A DNA stretch of 64,000 bases, from positions 434,001 to 498,000 of the forward strand of contig NZ_JAVRHL010000002.1 in NCBI RefSeq assembly GCF_031846565.1. Reading direction: 5' to 3'. The notes below the pieces were generated by a model, which did not search any database, was not told the origin of the DNA, and was given only the letters and a program-made list of their open reading frames with translations. This document shows, piece after piece, positions 42,281 to 51,592 of the stretch (positions are counted from its first letter, which is position 1; each line of letters opens with the position of its first letter). The stretch comes from Tropicimonas_B omnivorans (GTDB lineage: Bacteria > Pseudomonadota > Alphaproteobacteria > Rhodobacterales > Rhodobacteraceae). The position numbers and the translations under genes were made by a program.

Positions 42281-43628
42281 GCCGGGCGTTACGCCCGAGG
42301 CGTCCGCCCCGTCCGCGCATCTTCAACCGGTCACGCATCGGCGCGTCCTCGCGATCGCGCTGCCCATCGTCCTGTCGAACGCGACGATCCCCATCCTCGG
42401 GGCCGTCGATACCGGCGTCGTGGGGCAGCTCGGCGCCGCCGCGCCGATCGGGGCCGTGGGGATCGGCGCGGTCATCATTTCCTCGATCTACTGGATCTTC
42501 GGTTTCCTCCGGATGGGCACGTCCGGCCTCGTGGCGCAGGCGCATGGCGCGGGGGACGCGGCGGAGACGGGCGCGATCCTCGTGCGGGCTCTGATGATCG
42601 CAGGCGCGGCCGGACTGGCCGGCATCGTGCTGCAATGGCCGATCTTCGCCGCCGCCTTCGCGCTCGCACCGGCCTCGGCCGAGGTCGAGGAGCTGTCACG
42701 GATCTACCTGTCCATCCGCATCTGGGGCGCACCGGCGGCGATCGCGATCTATGCGCTGACGGGCTGGCTCATCGCGCTGGAGCGAACGCGTTCGGTGCTG
42801 CTCCTCCAGCTCTGGATGAACGGGCTGAACATCGTGCTCGATCTGTGGTTCGTCCTCGGCCTCGGTTGGGGCGTCGGCGGGGTCGCCGGGGCCACAATCA
42901 TCGCGGAGCTGACCGGGCTGGGGCTCGGCCTCTGGCTCTGCCGCGCGGCGTTTGCCGGGGAGCAGTGGAGGGACTGGGCGCGGGTCCTCGATCCCGTGCG
43001 GATCAGGCGGATGGTGGCCGTGAACGGAGACATCATGCTCCGCTCCGTCCTCCTGCAGGCCAGCTTCACCGCCTTCCTCTTCGTCGGCTCCGATTTCGGT
43101 GACGTGACGCTGGCGGCCAACCAGGTGCTGCTGCAGTTCCTCCAGATCACCGCCTACGCGCTCGACGGCGTCGCCTTCGCCGCCGAATCCCTCGTGGGCC
43201 AGGCCTTCGGCGCGAAGAGCAGATCCCACCTGCGTCGCTCCGCCATCGTGGCGAGCCAGTGGGGCGCAGGGGGCGCGGTTCTCCTCGCGATGGTATACGC
43301 AGTGTTCGGGCCGCTCATCATCGACGCGATGGCGACGGATCCGGACGTGAGGGAGACGGCGCGGGACTACCTGCCGTGGGTCGTCGCGGCGCCGCTCGTC
43401 GGGATCGGAAGCTGGATGTTGGACGGCATCTTCATCGGGGCCACGCGAACGCGGGACATGCGCAACGCGATGGTGCTCCCTGTCGCGGCCTATGTCGCCG
43501 GTGTCGTCCTGCTCGTGCCGATGATGGGGAACGGCGGGCTCTGGCTGTCGCTGATGCTGCTGAACGGATTGCGCGCCGTGACGCTCTTCGCCCGCTATCC
43601 CGCGCTGGAGCGCGCGGCCTCGGCCTGA
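42270..43628 (+). CDS. MATE-family efflux transporter
   Basis: A 452-residue protein with about 12 transmembrane helices in two halves, matching MATE pumps of the DinF type (ALPIVLSNATIPILGAVDTG at the start). Sodium- or proton-driven export of small molecules is expected; the substrate is unknown. The GTG at 42270 overlaps the thioesterase end by 11 bases; a second GTG at 42273 is possible. Tail-to-tail overlap of about 34 bases with the convergent hydrolase gene. Confidence 0.9.
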   Translation: MVSEPGVTPEASAPSAHLQPVTHRRVLAIALPIVLSNATIPILGAVDTGVVGQLGAAAPIGAVGIGAVIISSIYWIFGFLRMGTSGLVAQAHGAGDAAETGAILVRALMIAGAAGLAGIVLQWPIFAAAFALAPASAEVEELSRIYLSIRIWGAPAAIAIYALTGWLIALERTRSVLLLQLWMNGLNIVLDLWFVLGLGWGVGGVAGATIIAELTGLGLGLWLCRAAFAGEQWRDWARVLDPVRIRRMVAVNGDIMLRSVLLQASFTAFLFVGSDFGDVTLAANQVLLQFLQITAYALDGVAFAAESLVGQAFGAKSRSHLRRSAIVASQWGAGGAVLLAMVYAVFGPLIIDAMATDPDVRETARDYLPWVVAAPLVGIGSWMLDGIFIGATRTRDMRNAMVLPVAAYVAGVVLLVPMMGNGGLWLSLMLLNGLRAVTLFARYPALERAASA

Positions 43629-44446
43629 ACGAAGGCGGCGATCCGGTCGAGCGCTTCGGCGCCTTCGGGAATCGCGTTCGGCCAGAGCGGCCACATGTGG
43701 AACATGCCGTCCCACAAGGTGAAGTCGCAGCCGCCGCCAACCTCGTGGATGCCGTCCGCCAGTAGCCGCGCATCCTCCGACAGGACCTCGTCCGGGCAGG
43801 CGGCGAGGAACGTGGGCGGCAGACGATCGAGCGGGCCGAGGCGGGGGGAGACTTCGGGGTCCCATCCGTCCCGGTCCTCGAAGGCGAGGCGGGCGAGCGC
43901 GGCGTCCTGCTCGTCGTCGTTCATCGCATCAAGCTCGGACTGCGCCGCGCGAACCTCCGCCGTCGCGCCGGTCCGGTCGGTGTTGGGCGAAAGGAGTGCG
44001 AGGGCGAAGGCGCGGCCGGGACGCCGCTGCGCGGCTTCGAGGGCGAGCAGTCCGCCAGCGCTGTCTCCGCCGATCGCCACGGGTCCCGAAAGCGCATCGA
44101 GCGCGGCGAGGGTGTCCTCGATCTGGGCCGGCCAGACGTGATCCGGCGCAAGCCGGTACGCGGGCAGCACCACCCGCAGACCGCGGCCGGCCAAATGCGC
44201 GGCAAGGGCGAGGTGCGTCTCCGGACCGCCGAAGACCAGCCCGCCGCCATGGAGCCAGAGCAGCGTCGGCCCCTCTCCGAGGGAGAGCGCATCGATCGTG
44301 CCGAGAACGAGGGGCCTTGCGCCGACATCGTCCGCGGAGGGTGCTGCCGCCAGTCGGGCGAAGGCTGCGCGCATCTCGGGCGGCGTGCCGGAAACCGGGT
44401 TGGCCGTGATCAGGGCGCGGACGTCATCGATTGTCTTGAGTGTCAT
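43595..44446 (-). CDS. Alpha/beta hydrolase (HSL-type esterase)
   Basis: 283 residues from ATG 44446 (an ATG at 44461 is also possible). The oxyanion HGGG motif (WLHGGGLVFG), nucleophile Ser in GGDSAGG, Asp in CPDEVLSEDA and His in DGMFHMW make a complete hormone-sensitive-lipase-type catalytic set. It hydrolyses carboxyl esters, probably of short acyl chains; no natural substrate is clear. No signal peptide, so cytoplasmic. Confidence 0.88.
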   Translation of the reverse strand: MTLKTIDDVRALITANPVSGTPPEMRAAFARLAAAPSADDVGARPLVLGTIDALSLGEGPTLLWLHGGGLVFGGPETHLALAAHLAGRGLRVVLPAYRLAPDHVWPAQIEDTLAALDALSGPVAIGGDSAGGLLALEAAQRRPGRAFALALLSPNTDRTGATAEVRAAQSELDAMNDDEQDAALARLAFEDRDGWDPEVSPRLGPLDRLPPTFLAACPDEVLSEDARLLADGIHEVGGGCDFTLWDGMFHMWPLWPNAIPEGAEALDRIAAFVQAEAARSSAG

Positions 44447-44488
44447 CGGCCCGAACGCCATGCGCGCCCGGCAGTTCCCGGGCCTGCG

Positions 44489-45538
44489 TCAGACGCCGGT
44501 GCCGACCGCATCGCTGAGCGATCCCAGCCCCTCGCGCTCGGCGATCCGGTCCAGCCCCTCGGCGATCCGCGCGGCGAGCCCGATCCCGTCATAGACGAGC
44601 GCCGAATAGAGCTGCACCGCCGTCGCGCCGGCGCGGATCTTCTCAAAGGCATCTTCCGCCGAGGAAATGCCGCCGACGCCGACGAGCGGGATGCGCCCGC
44701 CGGTGGCGCGGTAGAGCTTCGCCAGAACCTCGGTCGAGCGCGCCATGAGCGGGCGCCCCGACAGACCGCCGGGGCGGTCCTTGTCGGCGCTTGTCAGCCC
44801 GTCGCGCTTGAGCGTCGTGTTGGTCGCGACGATCCCGTCGATCCCGGAGGCCTCGGCGACGCCGGCTATGTCCTCTATCTCCCGGTCCGACAGGTCCGGC
44901 GCGATCTTGACGAAGACGGCGGGCCGTCCCTCCAGCGCATCCCGCGCGGCAACGACGCCGGCCAGGAGCTTCGCCAGCGCCGCCGATCCCTGGAGGTCCC
45001 GCAGGCTCTCGGTGTTCGGGGAGCTCACGTTCACCGTCGCGAAATCGACATGCGGGCCGCAGGCGGTGAGAACGGCGGCAAAATCCTGCGCGCGGTCCGC
45101 GCTGTCCTTGTTGGCGCCGAGGTTGAGACCCACGGGAACGCCGCCCTTGCGGCGCGCGGCGAGGCGGCCGGCGATGGTGGGGGCGCCGTCATTGTTGAAG
45201 CCGAACCGGTTGATGACGGCGCGATCCTCGCTGAGCCGCCAGAGCCGCGGCGCCTCGTTGCCGTCCTGCGGGCGGGGCGTCGCCGCGCCGCACTCGATCC
45301 AGCCGAAGCCGGCGCGGGCGAGCGGGCCGAGGGCGACCGCGTTTTTGTCGAAGCCGGCGGCGAGGCCGACGGGATTCGGGAGCGAAAGGCCGGCGAGCCG
45401 GGTCGCCAGCCGCGCGGAGGAGACCGGGCCGGGCAGGGGCATGACCCCAGTCCCGAGCGCGGAGAGTGCGATCCGGTGGGCGCGCTCTGGATCCATCCGG
45501 TGCAGCAGGGCGAGGCCCGCCCGTTCGATCACGCTCAC
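44489..45538 (-). CDS. pyrD: Dihydroorotate dehydrogenase (quinone), class 2
   Basis: 349 residues from GTG 45538, which has GGAGG 7 bases upstream and a 4-base overlap with the DUF952 stop. FMN and substrate motifs include PNPVGLAAGFDKN, NRFGFNNDG, NVSSPNT with the catalytic Ser region of class 2 enzymes, and VGVGGISSAEDAFEKIRAGA. It oxidises dihydroorotate to orotate with quinone at the inner membrane in pyrimidine synthesis. Confidence 0.96.
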   Translation of the reverse strand: MSVIERAGLALLHRMDPERAHRIALSALGTGVMPLPGPVSSARLATRLAGLSLPNPVGLAAGFDKNAVALGPLARAGFGWIECGAATPRPQDGNEAPRLWRLSEDRAVINRFGFNNDGAPTIAGRLAARRKGGVPVGLNLGANKDSADRAQDFAAVLTACGPHVDFATVNVSSPNTESLRDLQGSAALAKLLAGVVAARDALEGRPAVFVKIAPDLSDREIEDIAGVAEASGIDGIVATNTTLKRDGLTSADKDRPGGLSGRPLMARSTEVLAKLYRATGGRIPLVGVGGISSAEDAFEKIRAGATAVQLYSALVYDGIGLAARIAEGLDRIAEREGLGSLSDAVGTGV

Positions 45539-45873
45539 AGGATTCCCTCCGGGAAGATGTGACCGGCCGAGCCGAGGGGGAGGGACTTGTCCCAGACGAC
45601 ATCCTCCAGCGTCAACGTCCGGTAGAGGTGGGGAAAGAGCGCCCCGCCGCGGGAGGGTTCCCACTTGAGCGCGGGGCCGAGCTGCGTGTCGTCGAGCGCC
45701 AGAAGCACAAGGTCGCTCTCTTCCGCGAAATGCTTCGCCGCGGTCTCGGCGACCTGCCCGGAGGTGGACAGGTGGATGTACCCGTCCGCGAGGTCGACGG
45801 GCGCTCCCCGTGTGCGGCCCGTCTGGCTGAGGGCGTTCCATTCGGGGCGGCGGAGGATCTTGAAGACGAGCAT
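45535..45873 (-). CDS. DUF952 domain protein
   Basis: 112 residues, matching DUF952 throughout (VFKILRRPEWNALSQTG, DLADGYIHLSTSGQVAETA, SRGGALFPHLYRTL). Structures of the family look like ADP-ribosyltransferase-like folds; activity is unproven. It is coupled to pyrD by a GTGA overlap, a common arrangement in this group. Confidence 0.92.
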   Translation of the reverse strand: MLVFKILRRPEWNALSQTGRTRGAPVDLADGYIHLSTSGQVAETAAKHFAEESDLVLLALDDTQLGPALKWEPSRGGALFPHLYRTLTLEDVVWDKSLPLGSAGHIFPEGIL

Positions 45874-46056
45874 GGGCCGGATGTGCCGCGACGGGCGTGC
45901 GGGGTCAATCCGTCTTGCGCGCTGCCCCGGGGTCTTCGGGAGGTGCGCCGACCGTCATGCGGATGACACCTGAGTGCAGCAAGAGACGCAAGGCATCTTT
46001 GACTCCGAGAGAGGCCGGCGCCATCGTGTCCTCCATAACCAACAGGGAGCTTCAAA

Positions 46057-47637
46057 ATGAAACACCGTTTCCTCCTCAGCGCCGGCGCCATGGCGCTCGC
46101 GGCCGGAACGGCGCAGGCCGATCTGAGCATGACGATCCTGCACACGAACGATTTTCACGACCGGTTCGAGCCGATCAACGCCTACGACTCGAGCTGCTCG
46201 GCCGAGGATAACGAAGCCGGCGACTGCTTCGGCGGGATCGCACGGATGATCACGGCCATTGCCGAGGGCCGGGAGCGCGCCGGAGAGAACGTCATCCTGC
46301 TGGACGCCGGTGACCAGTTCCAGGGCTCGCTCTTCTTCAACCAGTACGGCGGCGATCTCGCGGCCGAGTTCATGACCCAGCTCGACTACGATGCGATGGC
46401 CGTGGGCAACCACGAATTCGACAATGGCCCGGAAGGGCTGGCCGAGTTCCTCGACCAGGTCGAGTTCCCGGTCCTGTCGGCGAATATCGACGTGTCCCAG
46501 AACAACCTCCTCGCGGACCGCGTGGACGATTCCGTGACCCTCGATGTGGGCGGCGAGCAGGTCGGCATCGTTTCGGTTCTCGCCGAGGATACGCCCGAGA
46601 CGTCGTCCCCCGGCAATACCGTCATCTTCTCCTCGGCCGTCGATGCGGCGCAGGACGAGATCGACCGGCTGACCGAGGCGGGCGTGAACAAGATCGTCCT
46701 TCTCACCCATGTGGGCCTGCCGGAGGACCGCCGTCTCGCCGAGGCGCTGACCGGCGTCGACATCATCATCGGCGGGCACAGCCATACGCTTCTGTCCAAC
46801 ACGGACGAGGACGCCGAGGGCCCCTATCCGGTCATGGTGAACGACGTTCCGATCTTCACCGCCTATGCCTACGGCAAGTATCTCGGCGAGGTCGACGTGA
46901 CCTTCGACGATGCGGGCGAGATCACCGAGATTTCCGGCGATCCCATCGTGCTCGACGCGTCCGTGGCCGAGGATGAGGAGGCCCTTGCGCGGATGAGCGA
47001 GCTTGCGGGCCCCCTCGAGGAGCTTCGCAGCCGCGTCGTCGCCGAGAGTACCGACGTGATCGACGGCTCCCGCGAGACCTGCCGCGCCATGGAGTGCCAG
47101 ATGGGCAACCTCGTCGCGGACGCGATGCTGGCGCGCACCGCCGATCAGGGCATCCAGCTCGCGATCACCAATGGCGGGGGCCTGCGCGCCACCATCGATG
47201 CCGGTGAGGTCACCCAGGGCGAGGTCCTGACGGTGCTGCCGTTCCAGAACACCCTCGCCACGTTCCAGACCGACGGGGCCACCGTTCTCGCCGCGCTCGA
47301 AAATGGCGCAAGCGAGATGGCTGACGGGGCGGGCCGCTTCGCACAGGTGTCGGGCCTGAAATACACCGTCGATCCCTCCGCCGAAGCGGGCAGCCGGATT
47401 TCCGATGTGATGGTCGACATGGACGGCAACTGGGAGCCTCTGGACGAAAGCGCCACCTACGGCGTCGCGACCAACAACTACGTTCGCAACGGCGGCGACG
47501 GATATTCGATGTTTGCCGAAAATGCCGAAAACGTGTATGACTTCGGCCCAGATCTCGCAGATGTTACTGCCGAGTATCTCGCGGAAGAGGGACCTTACAC
47601 GCCCTACACTGACGGCCGCATCACCGTGGTCGAGTAA
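46057..47637 (+). CDS. Secreted 5'-nucleotidase/metallophosphatase
   Basis: 526 residues with a signal peptide cleaved near AQA-D22. The metallophosphatase domain has HTNDFHD (Asp32, His34), DAGDQF (85-87), GNHE (117-120), and GGHSHT; the C-terminal 5'-nucleotidase domain has NGGGLRATIDAGEVT and NYVRNGGDGYSMF (base stacking region). Length and layout are typical of periplasmic UshA/NT5E-type enzymes, which release phosphate from nucleotides or UDP-sugars. It has its own terminator. Confidence 0.94.
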   Translation: MKHRFLLSAGAMALAAGTAQADLSMTILHTNDFHDRFEPINAYDSSCSAEDNEAGDCFGGIARMITAIAEGRERAGENVILLDAGDQFQGSLFFNQYGGDLAAEFMTQLDYDAMAVGNHEFDNGPEGLAEFLDQVEFPVLSANIDVSQNNLLADRVDDSVTLDVGGEQVGIVSVLAEDTPETSSPGNTVIFSSAVDAAQDEIDRLTEAGVNKIVLLTHVGLPEDRRLAEALTGVDIIIGGHSHTLLSNTDEDAEGPYPVMVNDVPIFTAYAYGKYLGEVDVTFDDAGEITEISGDPIVLDASVAEDEEALARMSELAGPLEELRSRVVAESTDVIDGSRETCRAMECQMGNLVADAMLARTADQGIQLAITNGGGLRATIDAGEVTQGEVLTVLPFQNTLATFQTDGATVLAALENGASEMADGAGRFAQVSGLKYTVDPSAEAGSRISDVMVDMDGNWEPLDESATYGVATNNYVRNGGDGYSMFAENAENVYDFGPDLADVTAEYLAEEGPYTPYTDGRITVVE

Positions 47638-47684
47638 TCCCCGCGCAGACGGGCTCGTAACCAGTACGTTTCGTAACGAGTTGG

Positions 47685-47717
47685 TAAAGGGTGGCTTGAG
47701 GGCCACCCTTTATTTTT
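47685..47717 (+). terminator. Intrinsic terminator of the 5'-nucleotidase gene
   Basis: TAAAGGGTGGC (47685-47695), 6-base loop, GCCACCCTTTA (47702-47712), then TTTTT. Perfect 11-base stem starting 48 bases after the stop. Confidence 0.93.
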
Positions 47718-47734
47718 GGGGGTGTCCGCAAACC

Positions 47735-47765
47735 GTGTTGGCCATGACCACAAGATGGCCGACAC
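47735..47765. repeat. Second hairpin before the nucleotidyltransferase end
   Basis: GTGTTGGCCAT (47735-47745) and ATGGCCGACAC (47755-47765) form an 11-base stem with one G-T type pair. It may terminate the leftward nucleotidyltransferase transcript. Confidence 0.5.
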
Positions 47766-47779
47766 CTCACGCCATCGAT

Positions 47780-48337
47780 TCAAATCGGGTGAACGGAGAG
47801 CATCGGCCAGCGGGTCAGCCAGTTCTTCGAGATGATCCGGTGCTCGAAGGCGGCAACCTTATGATCTGCGATGCTGGTCGGTCGCAGAACCATACGCCAT
47901 AAATCTTGCAGGCCGAATGGAGCGGAGATGTGGCACCTTTCACCGGCGCGAGACACAGCTACGGCTGTTGCCGTTTCTGGCCAGAACCGCATGGCATCTT
48001 CGACTGAAGAATATGGCTGATCGCCATTGCGATGGTGCATGCGCGCTTGGTTCCGCACGCTCCAGGAAAGGTGTGGCGCGCTTTTCACAAGCTGCTCTTC
48101 GAGCTCAGCCTCGTAATCGCGGTCGAGGCGCTCTGGATGAAAGAACAGGACGTCCACGTCTTCATTTCGACAGTCGCTTTTTCGTTCGTGCAAATGGTCC
48201 CAGACGAGATTTCTGACGAACCCGGCGCCTATGCTGCCTCCTGGAAGGTCCAACTCCTCCACGGCACCAAGAGCCTCCCAGCGCAGCTTGTCGGCCCGTA
48301 TCAAGTCAGCCGTTTCGTAATCGCGTATCTGCTTCAT
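47780..48337 (-). CDS. Nucleotidyltransferase family protein (NTP_transf_6 type)
   Basis: 185 residues matching this family: GSIGAGFVRNLVWDHLH and DVDVLFFHPERL with the metal-binding Asp pair, and ADHKVAAFEHRI near the end. Its substrate is unknown. Codon use is unlike the rest of the window: ATA, AAA, CGA, TTG and GAA are frequent and G+C is clearly lower, suggesting recent acquisition. It lies alone between the 5'-nucleotidase and a secreted protein gene. Confidence 0.85.
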   Translation of the reverse strand: MKQIRDYETADLIRADKLRWEALGAVEELDLPGGSIGAGFVRNLVWDHLHERKSDCRNEDVDVLFFHPERLDRDYEAELEEQLVKSAPHLSWSVRNQARMHHRNGDQPYSSVEDAMRFWPETATAVAVSRAGERCHISAPFGLQDLWRMVLRPTSIADHKVAAFEHRIISKNWLTRWPMLSVHPI

Positions 48338-48496
48338 AGTTTGGAACCGGGCACCGGTCGCGGCGACACCACCTCCAGCGCAGTTTCATGATGACCGGAT
48401 GATGTCCGCATGCCGCACTCGTGCCAGTCGTGCCTCCAGGCACCGAATTTAGCCGCTCAGGTTCTTTGGGCGGTTATCAGACCCGTGTGGCGCTCC

Positions 48497-49396
48497 TCAG
48501 CAGCGGGACAGGGCCCAGCTTCCATAGCCGTCCTCGTAGATCAGCGTACCGTCCCGCATCTCGAAGAAGCGTGTCCGGTCGTCGGCGCCGAGACCATCCG
48601 CCACGCACTGGCCGAGAGAGGCGACGATCCCGCTGCCGGACCTCGACAGATCCGCCACATCGCAGACCGTTTCGGCGACGCGCACCGTCTCGGGGGAGAT
48701 CGACACGACGAAGCCAGACGTCTCGCAGGCGCCGCCGACGGCATAGGAGCCCGGATAGTCATCGGCCCATTCGCGCGCCAGCGTCGGCCCTTGCGGCTGG
48801 GGGGCAGGGGCCGCGAGCCCGCCACCGCCGCCGCTCGGCGCGGCGCCGCACCGCAGGAGGCGCTCCGACTGGCCTTCATCCGTGATCGACAGTCCGTCCC
48901 GGCCGGACAGGCGCAGATCGAAGCTGCGCGTCTGTTCGACCTCGACGGCGCTTGCGGGCGGACATGTGCCGGTGGCGGAGACCGAGGTCACCCGGTCCGA
49001 TACGCTGGCGATGCTGCAGGCCGTGCCGCCGGACTCGATGCTGCTTGCCGTGATGCTGCGCACGTCCCCCGGCTGGTCGCAGCGCCCGCCTTCGATGCGC
49101 CAGTCCCCGGTATATTCCGGCGGCAGGCGATCCGTGCTCGAGGACCGGCTGGCGGCGGCATTGTCGATCGTGCCCAGAGGTCGCGACGTGATCGTGCCGG
49201 ACGGCGGCGTGATGACGTCCGATCCGCGGATCGGGGCGCTCGGTTCGCTTTGCGCAGGTGCGCCGCTTGTCGCTCCGCTGCCTTCGAGGGCCCGCTCGAT
49301 CTGTCCGACCAGTGCCTCGTCCGATAGCGAGCTCTGCGCGAGGGCAGGGGCGGCGGGCAGCGCGGCGACGAGAACGAGAAGGGCGGTGCGTCTCAC
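48497..49396 (-). CDS. Secreted Cys-rich protein, unknown function
   Basis: 299 residues from GTG 49396 (RRTALLVLVAALPAAPALAQ signal peptide, cleavage after ALA). The mature protein has two similar segments each with four or so Cys (GGRCDQPGDVRSITASSIES and GGACETSGFVVSISPETVRV), so it seems to be an internal duplication. Disulfide-bonded and periplasmic. No family recognised. It is divergent from the SRAP gene. Confidence 0.75.
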   Translation of the reverse strand: MRRTALLVLVAALPAAPALAQSSLSDEALVGQIERALEGSGATSGAPAQSEPSAPIRGSDVITPPSGTITSRPLGTIDNAAASRSSSTDRLPPEYTGDWRIEGGRCDQPGDVRSITASSIESGGTACSIASVSDRVTSVSATGTCPPASAVEVEQTRSFDLRLSGRDGLSITDEGQSERLLRCGAAPSGGGGGLAAPAPQPQGPTLAREWADDYPGSYAVGGACETSGFVVSISPETVRVAETVCDVADLSRSGSGIVASLGQCVADGLGADDRTRFFEMRDGTLIYEDGYGSWALSRC

Positions 49397-49499
49397 GGGG
49401 AGGACCTCGCGGGCAAAAGGGGGGGGCATGGTGTGGCGGCCAAACACGACATGGCTCCCCGGGGTTCCCCGCGGCGGGGGCGCGGACTACATCACCTTC

Positions 49500-50162
49500 A
49501 TGTGCGGACGCTTCATCATCACCCCGCCCGGACCGGCCATCGCCGAAATCTTCGACGCAGCCCCGTCGAACGATCTGCCGCCCACGCCGAATTACAACGT
49601 CTGCCCCACGGACAGCATCCATACCGTCACCTCCGAGGCGGGCGCGCGGCGGCTCAGACCGATGCGCTGGGGCTTCATCCCGCACTGGTACAAGGCCCCG
49701 GATGGCGGTCCGCTCCTGATCAACGCGCGATCGGAGACCATGGCGGAGAAGCCCGCCTTCCGCTCCGCCTGCCGGGAGCGCCGCTGCCTCGTCCCGGCCA
49801 GCGGGTTCTATGAATGGACGAAGGAGGGCGAGGCGCGCCTGCCGTGGCTCATCCGCCGGGCTGACGACGTGCCGCTGGTCTTCGCCGCGATATGGCAAGG
49901 CTGGGAGGGGGAGGCCGGGGCGTTCGACACGGTCGCCATCGTCACGACCGCGGCCAGCGGGGAGATGACCGAGCTGCATTCCCGTGCGCCGCTGGTCCTC
50001 GGACCCGAGGACTGGGCGCTGTGGCTCGGGGAGGCGGGGCACGGGGCTGCCCGGTTGATGCGGCCGGCGCCGGAGGGGACGTTCACCTTTCACCGCGTGG
50101 ACCCGGCGGTGAACTCCAACCGCGCCGAAGGGCCCTCCCTGATCGAGCCCCTCGCCGCCTGA
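49500..50162 (+). CDS. yedK: SOS response-associated peptidase (YedK/HMCES)
   Basis: 220 residues from ATG 49500 with Cys2 exposed after Met removal (MCGRFIITPP), Asn75 in INARSET, Glu105 in GFYEW and His160 in ELHSRAP, the full SRAP active site. It crosslinks to abasic sites in single-stranded DNA through Cys2 to protect them. No LexA box visible here. Normal family length. Confidence 0.95.
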   Translation: MCGRFIITPPGPAIAEIFDAAPSNDLPPTPNYNVCPTDSIHTVTSEAGARRLRPMRWGFIPHWYKAPDGGPLLINARSETMAEKPAFRSACRERRCLVPASGFYEWTKEGEARLPWLIRRADDVPLVFAAIWQGWEGEAGAFDTVAIVTTAASGEMTELHSRAPLVLGPEDWALWLGEAGHGAARLMRPAPEGTFTFHRVDPAVNSNRAEGPSLIEPLAA

Positions 50163-50284
50163 AGGGGGCCACCCGACCCGTGGCCCAAACGCCACGGAGG
50201 CGGGCAGACCCGTCGGGGGAGGGGTTTGCCGCATGAGCTTCACCGGGCAAGCTGTCGCGCATAAACAACAAAAGAGCAGAGCAA

Positions 50285-51379
50285 ATGGAACGGGCACGCG
50301 CCGAGCAAGGCGCTTATGTCGTTCCCTGGGCACGGACAGAGACAGCAGGCCTTCCCGGCGGACCGGTGGCGGATATCCTTCCCGGCGAGACCTGGCGCTG
50401 GGACGGTATCCCCTCGCGGATCGATGCGCGGGGCGGCCCGCTGCTGCTCACCGGCGCCCGGGGAGACGAGGAGATGAACGCGCGCGCCGGTCGGGCGGCG
50501 GGCCGGATGGCGCGACGGCTTGGTCTGGCGGCGAGGGATGCCGCGACGGCGCCCGAGCCGAAGGGGGCGGAGCCCGGAGCGCTCGGCCTGACCTTCGTTG
50601 TCACGGACGGACGCTGCGCGTGGCAGGGAGCCTGGGTGCCGGGTGGGCCGCGCGGGAAGGGGCTGGTCCTTTTCGATGACGGCGTGCCGCCCTCCGGCAC
50701 GGATCTCCACGTGGTGCGCAGCGACGTCTGCCCGCGCCGCCGCGCGCGGGACCGCGCCGCGCCCTCCGCGGAAGGCCTGATCTGCTTCGTGCCCGGAACC
50801 TCCATCGCGACGCCGGGGGGCTCGCGCCCGGTCGAGGCGCTGCGGCCCGGCGATCTCGTCCTGACCAAGGATGACGGCCCCCGGCCCGTGCTCTGGACCG
50901 GTGCGCGGCACCTGAGCGGGGCGCGCCTCCGTGTCATGCCGCATCTGCGCCCGATCCGCGTGCGCTCGGGCGCGCTCGGGATCGAGCGGCCCGAGGGGGA
51001 CCTTCTCGTCTCGCCGCGCCACAGGCTCCTCCTGGCGGGGCCGGCGGCACGGGCGCTCTTCAACCAGTCCGAGGTTCTCGTTCACGCCGAGGACCTGCTG
51101 GGTCATGCCGGTATTTCCACCGATATCGCCGCGCGGGACGTGAGCTATGTCCATGTCCTCATGGAGCGGCATCAGGTGCTGTTCGCGAACGGCGTGGAGA
51201 GCGAGAGCTTCCACCCGGACGAGGCGGCGATCGGGGCGCTGGGCGACGCGGATCGCGCCCGGATCAGGCACGTTCTCGCAGGCGAAAACCTTGATGCCTA
51301 CGGGCCGCCGGCGCGCCGCGTGCTCGGCCGGGCCGAGGCCGCGATCCTCATGGCGGGCACCGCCCGGCTTCACGCTTGA
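50285..51379 (+). CDS. Hint-domain protein
   Basis: 364 residues. An N-terminal region of about 160 residues with no clear family leads to a Hint_2 domain that begins at Cys167 in LICFVPGTSIAT. It continues with GDLVLTKDDGPRPVLWTG and SPRHRLLLAG (His246) and ends HQVLFANGVESESFHP. Hint domains self-cleave at the Cys, as in hedgehog and bacterial intein-like proteins. No Asn at the C-terminal end, so it may cleave without splicing. No signal peptide seen. It lies between the SRAP and rpsD genes. Confidence 0.85.
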   Translation: MERARAEQGAYVVPWARTETAGLPGGPVADILPGETWRWDGIPSRIDARGGPLLLTGARGDEEMNARAGRAAGRMARRLGLAARDAATAPEPKGAEPGALGLTFVVTDGRCAWQGAWVPGGPRGKGLVLFDDGVPPSGTDLHVVRSDVCPRRRARDRAAPSAEGLICFVPGTSIATPGGSRPVEALRPGDLVLTKDDGPRPVLWTGARHLSGARLRVMPHLRPIRVRSGALGIERPEGDLLVSPRHRLLLAGPAARALFNQSEVLVHAEDLLGHAGISTDIAARDVSYVHVLMERHQVLFANGVESESFHPDEAAIGALGDADRARIRHVLAGENLDAYGPPARRVLGRAEAAILMAGTARLHA

Positions 51380-51592
51380 CACCTCACCGGGCCGGGGATA
51401 GACGGCGCCCTCCGGATCACGGGGGCCTCTGGCTCTCGCGTACCGGTATCCATTGGTGTTGGGGGCCCTCGCAAGAGGATGCCTGTCGGCCGATCCCGCT
51501 TCTCTTCGTGAAGAGGCGCTTGAGGCAAAGGACAACGCCCTTCGAAATCGACCCCGCTGCGTTTTGCGGGGCGCCATGAAGGAGATCAGACG

